The position numbers and the translations under genes were made by a program. From NCBI GenBank assembly GCA_963669155.1, contig OZ022579.1, positions 14,948,040-15,012,039 on the forward strand: a stretch of DNA of 64,000 nucleotides, read 5' to 3'. Shown piece after piece: positions 11,475-24,737 of the stretch; position 1 is the stretch's first letter; every line of letters starts with the position of its first letter. The stretch comes from Arbacia lixula (lineage: Eukaryota; Echinodermata; Echinoidea; Arbacioida; Arbaciidae). Below the pieces are notes generated by a model. The model saw only the letters and a program-made list of their open reading frames with translations, made no database searches and was not told where the DNA came from.

Positions 11475-11921
11475 AGTTGGTTTCAATAAAAACTGAAACA
11501 TGAAAGAAACATAAGTGAAGGTTTAATGGAAATCCATCAAAGGATAAGGAAGTTATGATCTTTTCAAATATTGTGTGACGTCACATGCGAGGTGTTTTCC
11601 CATTAGGTTGTGTACATTTTTCTTTCTAAATGTCCATTTTCTCATATGGGATATTCATAATTTTACCTATGAATTTGATACATCATTAGAAACACGTTTT
11701 TACACACAAACATCCATGAAGAAAAAAAAAATCCTACACCAAAAAACAGAAAAAGAGCAATTTGTGGAATCATATAGCACACAGGAGAGCACCTTACACA
11801 TTACATCACAAAATTAAAATTTCAAAAGAGCACACAACTTCCTTTGACAGATATTCTTCAAAACTTCACTTGTATGTTTCTTTCATATGTCTGCTTTTAC
11901 TGAACCCAACACTGCAACTTC

Positions 11922-11957
<36 letters not shown>

Positions 11958-12393
11958 GGGGGGGGGTTCATGGGAATACACTGAACATACAGCATTTGAT
12001 CCTAATACATGTAGACTATGATGTCACACTGGCAAATATGAGTCACCTGATAAAAAGATATAGTGATATTTTCATTTAATAAAGAACATCATTTAATACC
12101 ACAGGTAGTTAATAATTCTGTATTTACATAGCACTGATATGATAAATTTCAAAGTGCTTCATATAAATAATTTACCATTTTGCAAACAAATTCATCCACG
12201 CAGAAGTAATTACATCAATAAGTTATTCCTGGTGATAAAAATACTGGTAAATGTATTGATAATTGAAAGTCACACAAACCATGTCTTTGATTTAATATCA
12301 ATCTTCTTTTTCACACAAAATGCTGAGTTGTAAGATATTCAATATTCAATATGAGTTGCAGGAGCTCTATGCAGGAAGACATTAACAAACAAG

Positions 12394-12935
12394 GTGGTTC
12401 GCGAACCACGAGTCTCGCCTGATTTCGCAATCGATAACAGTGCTAAGTTTTTTTTTTAATATTTAAAATGCTGAGATGACCTTTGACCTCATCATCCTCA
12501 TCAACGCATGTGGTATTACCCAAGGATCATTTGTACCAAGTGTGATCACAATTGATGCAGAAATAAAGAAATGAGAGCAAGTCAAACAAAAATTTGAGAA
12601 AAATGATGCACATGGCCTCATATCATTTGACCTTTTGACCCCTAGATGACCTTTGACCCCATCAACCTCATGAAGACATATGTGGTATTACCCAAGGATC
12701 ATTTGCACCACGTTTGATCACAATTGATGCAGAAATAAAGAAATGAGAGCAAGTTAAACAAAAACTTTAACATTTTCGTAACAACATGGCCTCATATTAT
12801 TTGACATTTTGACCCATAGATGACCATTGACCCCGTCATCCTTATGACGACACATGTGGTATTACCCAAGGATCATTTGTACCAAGTTTGATCACAATTG
12901 ATGCACAAATAAAGAAATGAGAAATTAAGAAATTA
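12394..12935. repeat. Tandem array of ~170-bp units with DR1-like motifs, next to a 16-bp palindrome
   Basis: Units start near 12475, 12645 and 12819 (GATGACCTTTGACC-type), with a shared body TGTGGTATTACCCAAGGATC. The third is incomplete. The array is preceded by the perfect palindrome GTGGTTCGCGAACCAC (12394-12409) and then GAGTCTCGCCTG, which resembles the terminus of the element at 37751. Probably a remnant of a similar kind of element; the right end is not clear. Confidence 0.6.
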
Positions 12936-14566
12936 TTTGTTATGATCGATATACAACACTATTCTGTATAACACTTATTCATCCTATTAAAACAAAGTAT
13001 TTTGACAAGAATCATAGATCTTATCTTCATTTTGCATCACAAATACAAGATACACACTTTTGTTACATATTAAATTATGGACACATACTAGTTTATTATT
13101 TCACAGATAAAAACTACAGGGACATAATCAATTAGAATAATATTTATTTAAAACTAGAAACCAAATGACATTGCAAATGAAAAAAAAAATGGTTAGAGTT
13201 ATAAAGAAATATACTGTTGGTATTTTTCAATCAAAATTAAATTTCAGTGTACTTTGCTTTTAAGTTCCCTCATTAAAGTTGTCAAACTTTCCTATAATGT
13301 CCGACACACCACACACACATGCATGTACACACACATACAGGCATGCACACAACACCAGTCCAGTGTACATAACTCCCAACTATTTATCCCAATCATCCCC
13401 AACCGTTGAGCCCTTCCCCCCCAATTCCCCAAAACAACACAATTACCTCATTAGTACTTCAAACCAAATATCTTCAGTAGGCATTTAATGCTCAAATTCA
13501 ATCTTTTGAAATATATTTTGGATACATGTATAGCACAGAACTTAACTGGCATATTGATAGGACAACATACTTATATACCAACACACTTTCAGCATAAATA
13601 TACAGCAAAAATAGAACAACTCTGTATAATTAAAAGTCCACAGCTCTGCTTGTGGTCTCCTATTCAAGATGAATACAGAATTATTGCTCCTTTTGTTAAC
13701 CAAAGCCATAAATGTACACATGCATATTCACTCTATAAATATAAGAAAATAAATGCAATTAATTTTCCGGGTACAAAGTCCATATCATATACCTGTACTA
13801 AAAATGTATGTAAGAACATAATACATGGGACACATACATTATGATCTGTGACATAAAAGGCACATCTTGGCACATTGAACATAACTTCACAGACAAGTAG
13901 GATTGCATAACACTATTATATGTCCTCCACAACAATGCACTTCTGCAGGTCTATATAAACATTTACATCACAAGTTATCAAAATAAAAGCACCACAAGAA
14001 ACCTGACATACATATTGCAGGCAGTTTGAGATCTAATAATACATTTTCAGTCATAAGGGCAAAACTTAACATTAAATAAGAAAATAAGATATCAACTTGC
14101 CCCTCAACATCTCAAATATTTAGCTGGCCAGCAGTTTTATAAGCACTCTAATATACAACACACTGACAAATTGCTTTGCACACTTTTTTAAAATGCATAT
14201 TTTGGAAAAACGTAAATTGCAGTAAAAAAAAAATGTGACAGGACATAAACTGCCAACTGCAAGAAAATACAAAGTTTTCCACATACTGGTACAAGATAAT
14301 GTGCATATAGGTAAATATTGCCATACTTGCATCACATGTAGTATATCCACTAGCTTCACCTTACTGAACCATTACATGATGCAATAGATAGCACGTTTGA
14401 TAAAAGAGGCTGCCAGCTTTCTTCAAAGATATATTTCTTAATCTGACAAAAAATATATATTTTTGGAGGAACCAACCAAATTTCTACTGACTGGTATTCA
14501 CCATCTGCTAGCAGAAACATTGAGGGCTGAGGTGTAAAATACTTTCATTTCTCCATTGCCGTCAAC

Positions 14567-14572
14567 TTTATT
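14567..14572 (-). terminator. Candidate polyadenylation signal for SLC25A19
   Basis: TTTATT on the plus strand, that is AATAAA in sense, lies about 300 nt downstream of the SLC25A19 stop codon. It is the first canonical hexamer I see after the stop. The cleavage site is not determined. Confidence 0.45.
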
Positions 14573-14875
14573 CGCAGCACATTCTATGGGGTGACAAAGT
14601 CTTTTGTACCTTTTTTGAAGCACATTGGTACAATTCCTGCTGTATATTATACTTATCTTGTTTATATTCTTTTAATTAAAAAAACTGAAGATGGAAATCT
14701 GATTTAGAAATAGGGTTGCCAGTAAGATGATATCACGAGAACGATTTTTGCTTTCAACTCTTTGTATGCCGCATGCAACTTTTTTAAATATTTTATACAC
14801 AATACCCATAGACCAGCAGTTTATCTGGCATACAAAGGGTTAAAAGGACTTAGTTGCAATTTTAAGTGAAAACTC

Positions 14876-17800
14876 TCATCTCTCAATCTCGGACAGCCCC
14901 TTGCAGCACATCTCATAGGTAGCAAAGTGCAGGCCCGTACTGCAGAAAGCTTTCAGGAGACTCGGCGAGAGACCCTTGAACAGCCCCCTCACGCCTTCCC
15001 GTTCGGCCATGGTGCGGACGCAGTGCAGGAGGCCATCGTACCGAGACACATGACCGAACGGTCTGCGGGCCTCCTCGAACCCCTGCACCTGGAGCCGTTT
15101 CTTGAAGACGTCGAATGGATAGACCAGGGACTTTGAGCACACACCGGCAAGGCCACCACAGATCAATGACTGGAAACCTGTGCGTTCAGAGCAGAGAAAA
15201 TAAAATCATTCATAAGCAATCTTTAGAAATATTTATATTTTTTTTGGAAACATGCAAATGAAAACATTTTCTCCACTCTATTCCATACAGGTATGAGATA
15301 GTAGTGGTGAAGACTAAGGGACCCAGAGACAATGAGTGCTGTTCTGTTATAACTTACAGTCCCACTCTTGTAGGATTTCAGGATACCACACAGGAATCAT
15401 CTCAAAATATTAACAATTACAAAAATATGATTTCAACAAAATCAAACCCATCGATTATCACAGAACAATTCTGCTATAGTTGTAGCCAATAATCAGTACT
15501 ACTTCTACCCCCTTTCCTTAAAATGACACACATTGCTCGACATAAAGCTTTCAACTCATTAAAAAAATGAGTAAGTGCAAACAATCAAAATATATATTAT
15601 GGTCGAAGCACAGTATATCATGATCAAGAATATGAATTTTTTAGTTCAGAATTCATACAATGCAGACCTACCACTGACGTGGACCTTGCTTTTATCCAGT
15701 TTCTTGTTCCACATTTTGGTGAAGAAGGCATAGAAGCCAAAGTTGAGACCAGCCTGGGGGAAGAGCTGAAGCAATGTTGGCGTGAGTCCCTTGTAGAAGG
15801 TTCGCACTCCAGCCTCCTTGTACATGGCCCTCACGGCCGAGGCAATCGACGGGTAGATCTGTATCATCCATCAGAGAAATAGAGCACAATGTCTGTTTGT
15901 CTGTCCAATTATATAGCTTATTAGATTTTAAAGTCATACACAAATGTAACAATCCATACAAAAGATTTCCTACAAGTTTAGAAACATTCAACAATATGAA
16001 AAACAGTGAAGCATTGACAAGAAGGAAATAGAAGGAACTGCACAATATGTTCTTTTGTTGTATGTTTGTATGTAGAAACAATGCAAGAGAAATATGTACA
16101 TAGACGTGTAAGCGCAAATACCAATGGTCTAATAACAAAATATTCCGTCAAGATCCAAAGAATATAATTTATGTATTATCCTACATTGTATGATAAAAAG
16201 ACAATTGATCAAGTACTGTCAATGACTTAACTCCCCATCTATGCCTCACCCCCTCTCCCTCCCCCATCGTCACTTTGGTAGGAAACCATTTTAGGAATTG
16301 GTTCTTAATTTTGGTATTTGCCAGGCCCCTAATTCCCAAGCCTCCACCTCCTTTCCTGTATAAATCAAACCATACCAAGGTGCATTTATAAAATTTGTTT
16401 CTGGACAGAAACACAGTTTTAAAGCACACATTGATTCAAATCTGTGTTTCTAGCCAGAAAAAAAAAAATCATTTTGAAAGCTCCCAGGAATATAAACAGT
16501 GTCTCTGGAATCAAGTTCTGTATCTGACATCGCAACATGTTGCACAGAATACGCCCACTTATGGCCCTTTGCCAAAGAAACAAACAGCGTAGAATGAGTT
16601 GCGCAATGGCACTCTTGGTGAAATCGTGCCTCCAGCTAAAACAAAACTCTTATGAACTCACCTGTGCCGCCCTGGGAATGCAAAATCATGTAAACACAGC
16701 CTTACCCTCTCCCAGCTTGGTGCGGATGATGTCTGTGGGGAGCGATGCTACAGTTGACATCCAACCAAGCCTCCCTTCGGCCCCCCTGCACCCCTTTCCG
16801 CCCCCATGCTTCCCCTTCCACCCCCATGCACCCCCCCCCCCCCCCCACACCCCTTCCCCTCTTCTCACCTTGGGCTCTCCCTGGCAGACCAGCCTGGTGC
16901 GGACGATGTCTATGGGGAGTGAGGCTACAGACGCCACACACCCCGCCACACCCCCGCACACAAAGTGATACACCGGCTTCCAGCTCCCTGTCGTGATGTC
17001 AGTGGGCAGCACTGGGTACACAAAGTAGGTCAGCATCTCAAAGGTCACAAACTGTTGGAAAAGGGGGAAGGATGATTTGTTCATCAGGTTTGTAAGTAAA
17101 GATGAAGAAAAAGTATCAGTACTGTGTGGAACATAGAAATGTAGGAAGAGACTATACAAGTGATGATATATAATGATTGGGAAATTATTAAACCACGTAC
17201 CGGTAAGCTCCAGAAACTTATACTTCTACACTAGTTCTCATCAAGTTTTTATGCACCACAGAGTCATTTTTGAAATGGTAACACATGCCATTTCAAGAGG
17301 GCAGTATGGAGTCTGGCAGAGAATGATTGTTCAGCATCTGCATGAGGAAAAGACATCTAAGAACAAGTTTTTCTAATAAAGTTCCTTTAATCCCCTCATG
17401 AGCTCAACCTTTGAGACAGGACTCTACCCCTGTATAAGTCTTCATGTACCCCGTATTCCTCTGCGCCATGCCAATTCTTCTCTTCAACATTTCCCTTAAC
17501 CCCACTGTTCATTGAAATGCATTTGACACATGATGGTTCTTTCATGCCAGATAATGAACGAATGGGCTCTAGAATTTTTACAGAAAGTGCATAGTTCCTG
17601 TTGGAAGATTAAAAGTATAATTAAGCCCCTTCTATACAGTTGTGCCTAAAAGATAGAAGTCAGCAAACGGAAGACCAAATTTGGGCTAAACACAACAGAT
17701 TTGAAAGGGTTGAAAGGGCGCCTTTGATTGGAACAAAAATAACATTTTAACAAGTTTAACTCAATGCTCTTTGAATGCTTCCATTAAGAGTGTACTAGTA

Positions 17801-18927
17801 AATACTATTTAGAAAAAAACAGTAAAATTTTCAGTAACACTATGTAGAACTTTGTATTCTTTCAGATAATTAACCCACTTATGGAACAAAGATATGAAAA
17901 GAAAGAGTGAAAAGAGGAGAGATTATTTTTTTGTATAATTGATAACACTTACACAATACTATCTTTAGCTTTAGTCTTCAGTGTTTAAACCGAAAACCAA
18001 AATGGAAGTAGAAGAAGAGAGTGGTGATGAGAGTTGTGAACTAGTCACAATGCACAGTTATACAGAGAAAAGAAGAAGAAAAAAATGACTCACTTGTGCA
18101 ACACCATAGACCACAGAGAGTGCCTGTGCAGGGACATGTCCCTTCCATAGAGCACTTGGCCCCTCCTCCCTCAGAATGGAGCCGGCCGCCTGCACTACGG
18201 AGTGGTACTTTGCCGATGATGCTCCCCTCTTTATGGGCTCCTCTTGAAGCTGGGAAAGTAAAAGTAAAATTTTATTTTTTCATTGATCTGAAAGTCTTTT
18301 CTAGATAATCTGTTAAGAAATCTGTGGATATTGTGAATCATGGATTGAATGCACTATTCCATTAAGTTGTGGTTAGTTTGAAAAACCATGAACAAGCCTT
18401 GGAGTTTAATATTATCACAGCGATGTCGCACATATTATTGAGAGGTCGACATCGGTTTGGTTCACTGGTCTAGACTGAGTAAATGTGAAATGTCGTATTG
18501 AAGGAAAATTTCTCAAAAATTCTCTCACTAATCTAGAAATGATAACTAGTTTTCATAAGGCACAATTTTCTTGAGATATGAAATTATGATTGAAATTCCA
18601 TCGTTTTAGATCATCTTGGACAAGACCGAAAATATCAAACCAAAGGATGAAATATTTTTTAAAAATTAAATAAAATAGTTGAAAAAGTAGAATTCCATAT
18701 GGATTAGATATTATTGCAATTCACGATTTATTGAGAAACTTTGATGACTTGTGTTTGTTCAGTGCATACTCCGCGCATAGACCTACCTGAAATCGAATTT
18801 TCAGCACATCGAGTGGTTGCACACAGACACGGGTCATCGCCCCGCTAGCTGCTCCTGCCAACCCGTAGTCGAGCTTGGTCAGCTGCCGCCGCCGACTTTT
18901 CACAACTTCGGGTGAATAACCCACCAT
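14876..18927 (-). CDS. SLC25A19: Mitochondrial thiamine pyrophosphate carrier (SLC25 family), complete, five exons
   Basis: An inner mitochondrial membrane carrier that imports thiamine pyrophosphate in exchange for nucleotides. Exons: 18787-18927, 18094-18249, 16869-17051, 15672-15858 and 14876-15177; total 969 nt, 322 aa, against about 320 aa in vertebrates. The start is the ATG at 18927 (MVGYSPEVVK), matching the conserved MVGY start; the in-frame codon upstream is GTG. All three SLC25 signatures are visible: PLDVLK (about residue 38), PIDIVR, and PFDVFK followed by KRLQVQGFEEARR. Other carrier hallmarks are GHVPAQALS, FYKGLTPTLLQLFP and FKGLSPSLLKA. All introns are GT-AG and the phases agree. 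A partial copy of the exon 3 end lies in intron 3 at 16704-16757. A bare tetranucleotide-free, GC-richer stretch upstream of exon 1 is the likely promoter. SLC25A19 is the best match; another close SLC25 paralogue is possible but less likely. Confidence 0.92.
16704..16757 (-). pseudogene. Decayed duplicate of the 3' end of SLC25A19 exon 3
   Basis: In sense it reads STVASLPTDIIRTKLGEG and then a GTAAGG donor-like site, closely matching exon 3's SVASLPIDIVRTRL. It repeats one PxDxxR carrier signature. The 8 nt encoding part of VCQ are missing before the donor, and no good matching acceptor plus 5' half precedes it. It lies downstream of exon 3 inside intron 3, separated by a C-rich low-complexity stretch (16780-16860). 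Best read as a tandem duplication of a splice junction. Use as an alternative exon cannot be excluded. Confidence 0.6.
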
Positions 18928-19867
18928 TTTGTCCACTTCAGGTCACTTTCACTGCCTGAGATCTAAGTTAATAGTGCAGCGAAAAAAAATCGATGACAAA
19001 CCGACTCGCAACATTTCAAAGTGATCAAGCAAAACTCTTGATGATGATGCAAGCGCCAGGAGGAATCCTGTGGTCTGGGGAATCCCTCGCGCCTGCTGGT
19101 ACATGGTCTGCCAAGACTAGTAAGATTACGAAATGTAGCTATACAGTGTATGTAGCGCTTGCCATGTTGCTTGCTAGCTAGCTAGCGTATAGCATGGACC
19201 CTTAGCTTCGTCGAGCTCCAGTCCCCGCGCCGCGCGCGATGTTGCACGTGCATTCAACGCTATATGAGTATGAGTCCATTCTATGCGCACTGATGAAATA
19301 CATGTTTTAATTTGCCAATCAATGGCGCGACTCTATTTAAATCACGCAAGCTTCACTGCCGGGCTTCACTTCTGTCAAGTTTGCTTTTGAAATAAAGTAG
19401 GTATTATGCTAGCGCCAAGCACTTCATAAGCAAGAAGGGTAAGAGTTTTGTCCTGATTTGTGTTGGCTCATATTTGGCATCATAAAATTAAACAATGGTG
19501 CCATAAGAAACATACAAATGCTAGGTGCGTCGAGAATAGGCCCCATTGGCCCCATACCATCAACATCAACTTGTACCAATATCCATACAACACGCTCTTC
19601 CGATCCGAGGAAGGATTCCATCGTCTGCTTACTGTCTCTGTGTCATATCCGATTCCGATGAGATTAACTCTTTGTGTGCCAGGAGTGATTTCTTTTGTCA
19701 CAATTAATACACATAAATCTCATAGAACATCATTTTTTTCCTGCACAGGAAGGATTAACCAACATGATACAGGATAATTTATAAAGAAAAAAAAATATTG
19801 GTGCGATGCCAATGAAAAAAACCCAAAATAAGCCTAATGTTGAAATCTTGAGCGCGTGATCGATGGG

Positions 19868-20343
19868 TTAAAGGGATAGTTCACCCTGAAATTAGTTTGG
19901 TTTCAATAAAAGAAGACACATGAAAGAAACGTATCAGTGATGGTTTAACGAAAATCGATCAAAGGAAAAGAAAGTTATTTGATTTTAAAGTTTTGATTTT
20001 GTGACGTCACGTGCGAGGTGCCCTCCCATTATACTTATATTTCCATAAATTGGCTTTTTGTGTTCTTCATAGCGATATGTGAGTAAAAACATGTGTCTGA
20101 TGATGTATCAAACGCGTTGGTAAAATGGTGAATCCCTTTGAGAAAATTGACATTTTCAAAATAAAATATAAATACGCCTATAAAATTTTGTGATCTGAGC
20201 ACCTCGCACGTGACGCCGCAAAATCAAAACTTTAAAATCACAGAACTTTCTTTTCCTTTGAACGATTTTCGTCAACCCTAATTCACTGATATGTTTCTTT
20301 CATGTGTCGAACAAACTAATTTCGGGGTGATCTACCCCTTTAA
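19868..20343. mobile_element. Foldback element, family E, complete (476 bp)
   Basis: TTAAAGGGATAGTTCACCCT and AGGGTGAACTATCCC-type complementary ends (right end ATTTCGGGGTGATCTACC). The arms pair almost end to end. Each arm carries a TGACGTCACGTG-like core at its middle. Solo arms or fragments of the same family lie at 11475-11640, 24565-24737, 40690-40822 and 53108-53217. Confidence 0.75.
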
Positions 20344-21679
20344 GTTCATGGCATTGAATATGCGTTCACGAGACGTTCTCGAACTACTGCGTAACTCTAT
20401 CATTGGGGAATCCAGACATAATGTCAGATACATACAACACATTTACTTCGGGTGTGTTTGCACATAGGACTGCATATTACATAATCTTCGGAATTTTGCC
20501 AGGTCGTCTAAAATTATACTCTTTATTTGACAACCCTTGCAATGAGCAAATTATTTTGAACATCACAATCTACGAAACTCAATGATGTAGCCTATTGCCG
20601 TACGCGATAATTATTCTGGTGATATGGAAAAGAAAAATGACCACATGAACAATCCCGACCTCGCTTTACATTTGGAAATGAAACTTAGTCTGAGAGGCGG
20701 ACAAAGTGACAAGAATGTGTTCATGATGTAATCAATGTGCATTCTTCGTCACTGTCAACTTTTATTTCTCCCAAACTGAATATTCATTTCTGATGTATGC
20801 TATATTGTGTATTGTGGTTCATGCAATTATAATTTACAAAATGTTGTCTTCTTGTTTAATATTTTTTTGAAGTGTGTGTAGCTCATAGGCATATATGGCA
20901 CCCAAAAGAAAACCTATGCATATCTTTTATTCATTTTTTTTGTATATAGTGAAGCAAAACAACCGTGTCAATCCGCATAAACCAATAGTAAAAACAAACA
21001 AACAAAAGGACATCAGAAAATGAATCGTTATAATGAGAGAACAATAAGGCGGCATTATACTGAAATTTAAAAAAAAAACATTTCCTTAAATTTTGTCCAA
21101 ATGAGAAAATCTCATATAGTATTCGAAAAAATATTACAAGAAAAGTTATTGAAGGAATGTTTAATATACGTAGCTACATCTAAACTTTTTGACATCTCTT
21201 TAATTTGTGGTGTGTCAATTTCTACTTGATTCGAGTTGTAAGTTATTTGTAAATATTTTTCAACAGTGTCAACAATTTTTTTAAAACGTACATCAAAGAG
21301 CACATGACGAACAAAAGAGTTAAATGTAGTTTTCTGATTGTCAAAACTTTGTATTATGGAGCTTTCATTGTAAGTTCGCATCGCCATATTAGATCCTTAG
21401 TACTTAGTATAATAGTTTCGTATTGTAAGGGGGACCTTTGGGATGGAGGACGGGGGAGGGGGGCAAAATGCATTTACCCCCTCCCCTTCTTCAAATATGT
21501 TGGAAGGGGAGACCCCCCCCCCCCCCCCCCCCCATATACCTCAGTTCTCTTGGTCACTTATGCTTTCTTCGAAATTATTTTCACCTTCTGTGTAAATAGG
21601 CAAAACATTTCTTGCTGATGATTAAATAGTGCTTTCAAATAACTGTCATCTAAAGCTTAATTTAGTGTGGTTCAGATAA

Positions 21680-21869
21680 GACTCACGGCAAGCGAGGACC
21701 CCGGGCGAGGACGCGGTAGGCCCAAAACCTCCTACATCGACACACTAAAGAGGGACACCGGTGCTACCAACACTAGGAGCTTGCGACCCCGATGACAGAT
21801 CGGGAGGTGTGGCGAAGAATAGTGATTGATCGGCAAGTACCGATCAAGTGAGTGAGTGAGTGAGTGAGA
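21680..21869 (+). mobile_element. 3' fragment of a non-LTR retrotransposon (LINE)
   Basis: Translates, with one likely frameshift, to RGRGRPKTSYIDTLKRDTG and then LMTDREVWRR-like sequence. This is the extreme C-terminal motif seen in several LINE reverse-transcriptase proteins. It ends in a (GTGA)n tail at 21850-21868, typical of LINE 3' ends. The rest of the element is absent (5' truncation). Identification rests on the motif only. Confidence 0.6.
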
Positions 21870-23728
21870 TAATTAATGCAGAACAAAACAATGACCATTA
21901 TGTGTCACACCTGTCAATCCACTAGCAGCTGCCATCATAGTGTCATTGATAATGCATGATTCTTCTAAATAAAGTTATAGTTTGGCACGTGTGATGCGAT
22001 TTGCACAATATTGCTATTGTTGTGTTTTGAATAAATCATCTGATACACATGCACTAATGATTAGATCCAAATTAATGTCTGCATATATCAAACATACACA
22101 TTACTTCTTAATGAATCGATACTTTACTCTTAGTTCTTTTAGCAATGCGTGGTACAGCATTCGGTTATGTGTTAACAATGCATGTTAACTGCTAAATTTA
22201 CATACATTATACAAACTAAATTAAATAGGTTTACAATTTTAAAACGATTATTATAACAAAACATTTAAAACGCCACACAATAAAACACAGAAGGGTTCAA
22301 AACCTGATTGTGATGAAGTCTAGTCAAGTCACGAAGCTCCTTCCAGACTGGTTTCAACACTGCACAATATTCACAAAAGAAAAGGAATTAATGTGTCTTA
22401 GCATGTTTCAATGTTTCCTATCACAAAACAAACAGTTGAGGGAATCCCGTCGTCTCAAGTAAAGCAAACACTGAATGCAATTTGAATTATAAAATGATAA
22501 ATGCGTGTGGCTTTGTATATATAAACATAGACTACAAAATACATGTACTTCCTTCCAGATCACGTCCGTGTATGGGGAAATGTTTCTTTTCACAATTCTG
22601 CTCAAAGTCCTCGTTTGTTCAACATTATCATGGTTATGACGGGGTCTGAAACCTTTTTCCACTAACATTTTCTCCTTAGGATCAAAAGTCAAGTGACTAT
22701 GAATGATTATAGTTCTCATTAAAAAAGAAAATATTTCTTCTATCAAATACCCAAATCAAAAACCAATTTATAAACCGGTATCGTTACCAAGGTAACGATG
22801 GGGGTGGGAGAGGGGGCGGGCGAAGGCAGGGAGGAAATTCATTGAGAGTACATGATAAATTATGTTTCTATCTTACAATGTAGAATAATACATAAATGAT
22901 ATTGTTTAGATCTTGACCGAACATTTTTTTTTATCAAACCATCAGTGTTGGCACACAACTGTGTCTGAAAAATTCACACCAGCGACATTAAGAGACATTT
23001 TCTCTCTAAAGACATACTTTGTCCGAATCAGCTGCTTGAGAATACTTTACATTCCATAGATTAACTTCTCAGGAGTGTATGAGTCTCATATACGTATTCA
23101 TATTTTGATAAAAATTGTTGTTAAGCAGTTCTAACTTTCATCACTTTTCACTAACTTAAAACGTTTTTATAAAGCAACTCTGCACCTACAAAATTTTCAG
23201 TGGCGCGAAAGGTTGTTTGCACATACAATTTCTGTGAACTCTATCGTTGCATTGATTCTATATATAAAATGATAACAATGATAATATATCTATATTCTTT
23301 TTGTAAAATATGAAGCAATAATTTAAACTGCCAACCGAAAACAAATAAATAAATTGCGTGAAAAAGAGAAATGTAATCAAATTTTAACCAATCAACGATT
23401 CCACGGCAACATTTTAGAATTTGACAAATTTCTTTTAATTTCTTTTTGCGAGTAATGTAAGGTAATACCCATGCATTACAAGTTAGCAGTTTTCAAAGAT
23501 AGGCCTATATACATTTATGATCTTATTCCTCGTAAGCAATCTTTGTAATACCTAAAGTGATAACTTTACATTTACGTTACATCCAGAACACTTTCCAAAA
23601 AACACATAAGCATTGCTTATCAGAATAAACTTCTCGACCTATCGAAAACACAACCAGAATCAATGGGCGGAAATCGCTCCCCGAAGGTAAGGGGGACATG
23701 GGACATGTTTCTCCTCAAGAAGTATCCG

Positions 23729-23886
23729 CTGAGGGGGGGGGGGGGGGGGTGGGGGGGGGTGGCATTTAGTATGGTGGGGGGGGGGGGGGGAAGAAGGATC
23801 GAAAAAGTGGGTGGGGGGGGGGGGGTTGGGCACTATATCTCATGCCTGTAGAGAAACGAAAATAGTGGAGGGGGGGGGGGGGGGGA
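23729..23886. repeat. Cluster of long poly-G tracts
   Basis: Four G runs of 10 or more with short spacers within 160 bp. Other poly-G runs are at 25380-25393 and 25579-25607, and a poly-C run is at 21513-21533. Confidence 0.9.
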
Positions 23887-24564
23887 GAGAGAGACACGTC
23901 CCCCTCCTCCGGATTTCCACCCATGCCTGAATCGTCTGTAAACAATATTTTTTTTTCAACATTATGAACGACGGGGATGCCTACAATATTTTCTCATTGT
24001 GGCGAGTAGCAAGAATCCCTGTTTCGAATATTTTCTTGGCGTAGTCTCCTCTTACCCTTTCTGCTACCCATTTATTTGATCTTTCTCCTGCATCTTATAA
24101 GCACAATTTCCGTTTTCCATTAGGCCTATAGATTTTGGATAAACTTGAGTTAATTTAAAGCTAGGCTGTTTTGTTCCATTTTGTTATTTTATTGCATGCA
24201 ACCGTCTTAACAGGATAATAAGTTCAGTTTCCGAAAACTGTTTCAAAACTACTTTCTTATTCTAGTTAACCAGAATTAAATTATTAAAAGCTATTTCAAT
24301 CAGTATTGATTTTGGTGCTTTGCTTCATATTATTTAGCACGGTTGCTTTTCTTTTTTTTTTCTCGCGATTTGTCGTTTTAAATGTAGTGTATGGATTATG
24401 AAATGTGTACGAATTGTGTTAGTTTAATTCTTCAATGATAATTACCTCGTATATCATTATGTTATTGTTCTCAATCAACTCTTTTATGCACCATCGATGC
24501 ATTTTTTCACAAGACAGTAATAATAACATGTGTAGATCGCCAGGAGTTGGCCTTACCCACAAAG

Positions 24565-24737
24565 GGTTAAAGGGTCAGTCCACCCTTCAAGTTAAGTTGA
24601 TTTCAAATAAAGCATGTGTCGACACAAAATAAAAAAAAACTTAAAAAGAACGTAATTTTCTTATCCTTTGACGGATTTTCATTAAACCTTCACTAATGTG
24701 TTTCTTTCGTGCTTCTGCTTTTATGCACGACCATCCC
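24565..24737. mobile_element. Reduced foldback element, family E
   Basis: TTAAAGGGTCAGTCCACCCT at the left and GACCATCCCTTTAAA at the right, with CGGATTTTCATTAAACCTTC in between. It abuts the next element at 24738. Confidence 0.6.

Larger units (their letters stand above)
9877..14566. other. Intergenic region between EIF3B and SLC25A19
   Basis: The start (9877-10020) is GC-rich with GCGCG motifs and is the likely EIF3B promoter and 5' UTR. Beyond it are the GA tract, one family D and one family E element (11131-11640), a poly-T/poly-G run (11925-11966) and the DR1 array at 12394-12935. From 12936 to 14566 I see only AT-rich sequence with no gene-like ORF; part of it may be SLC25A19 3' UTR or downstream sequence. 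Confidence 0.7.

Noticed and set aside
18928-18936. An upstream start for SLC25A19 giving three extra residues.
   Set aside because: The upstream codon is GTG, not ATG. The ATG at 18927 matches the conserved MVGY start of the family.
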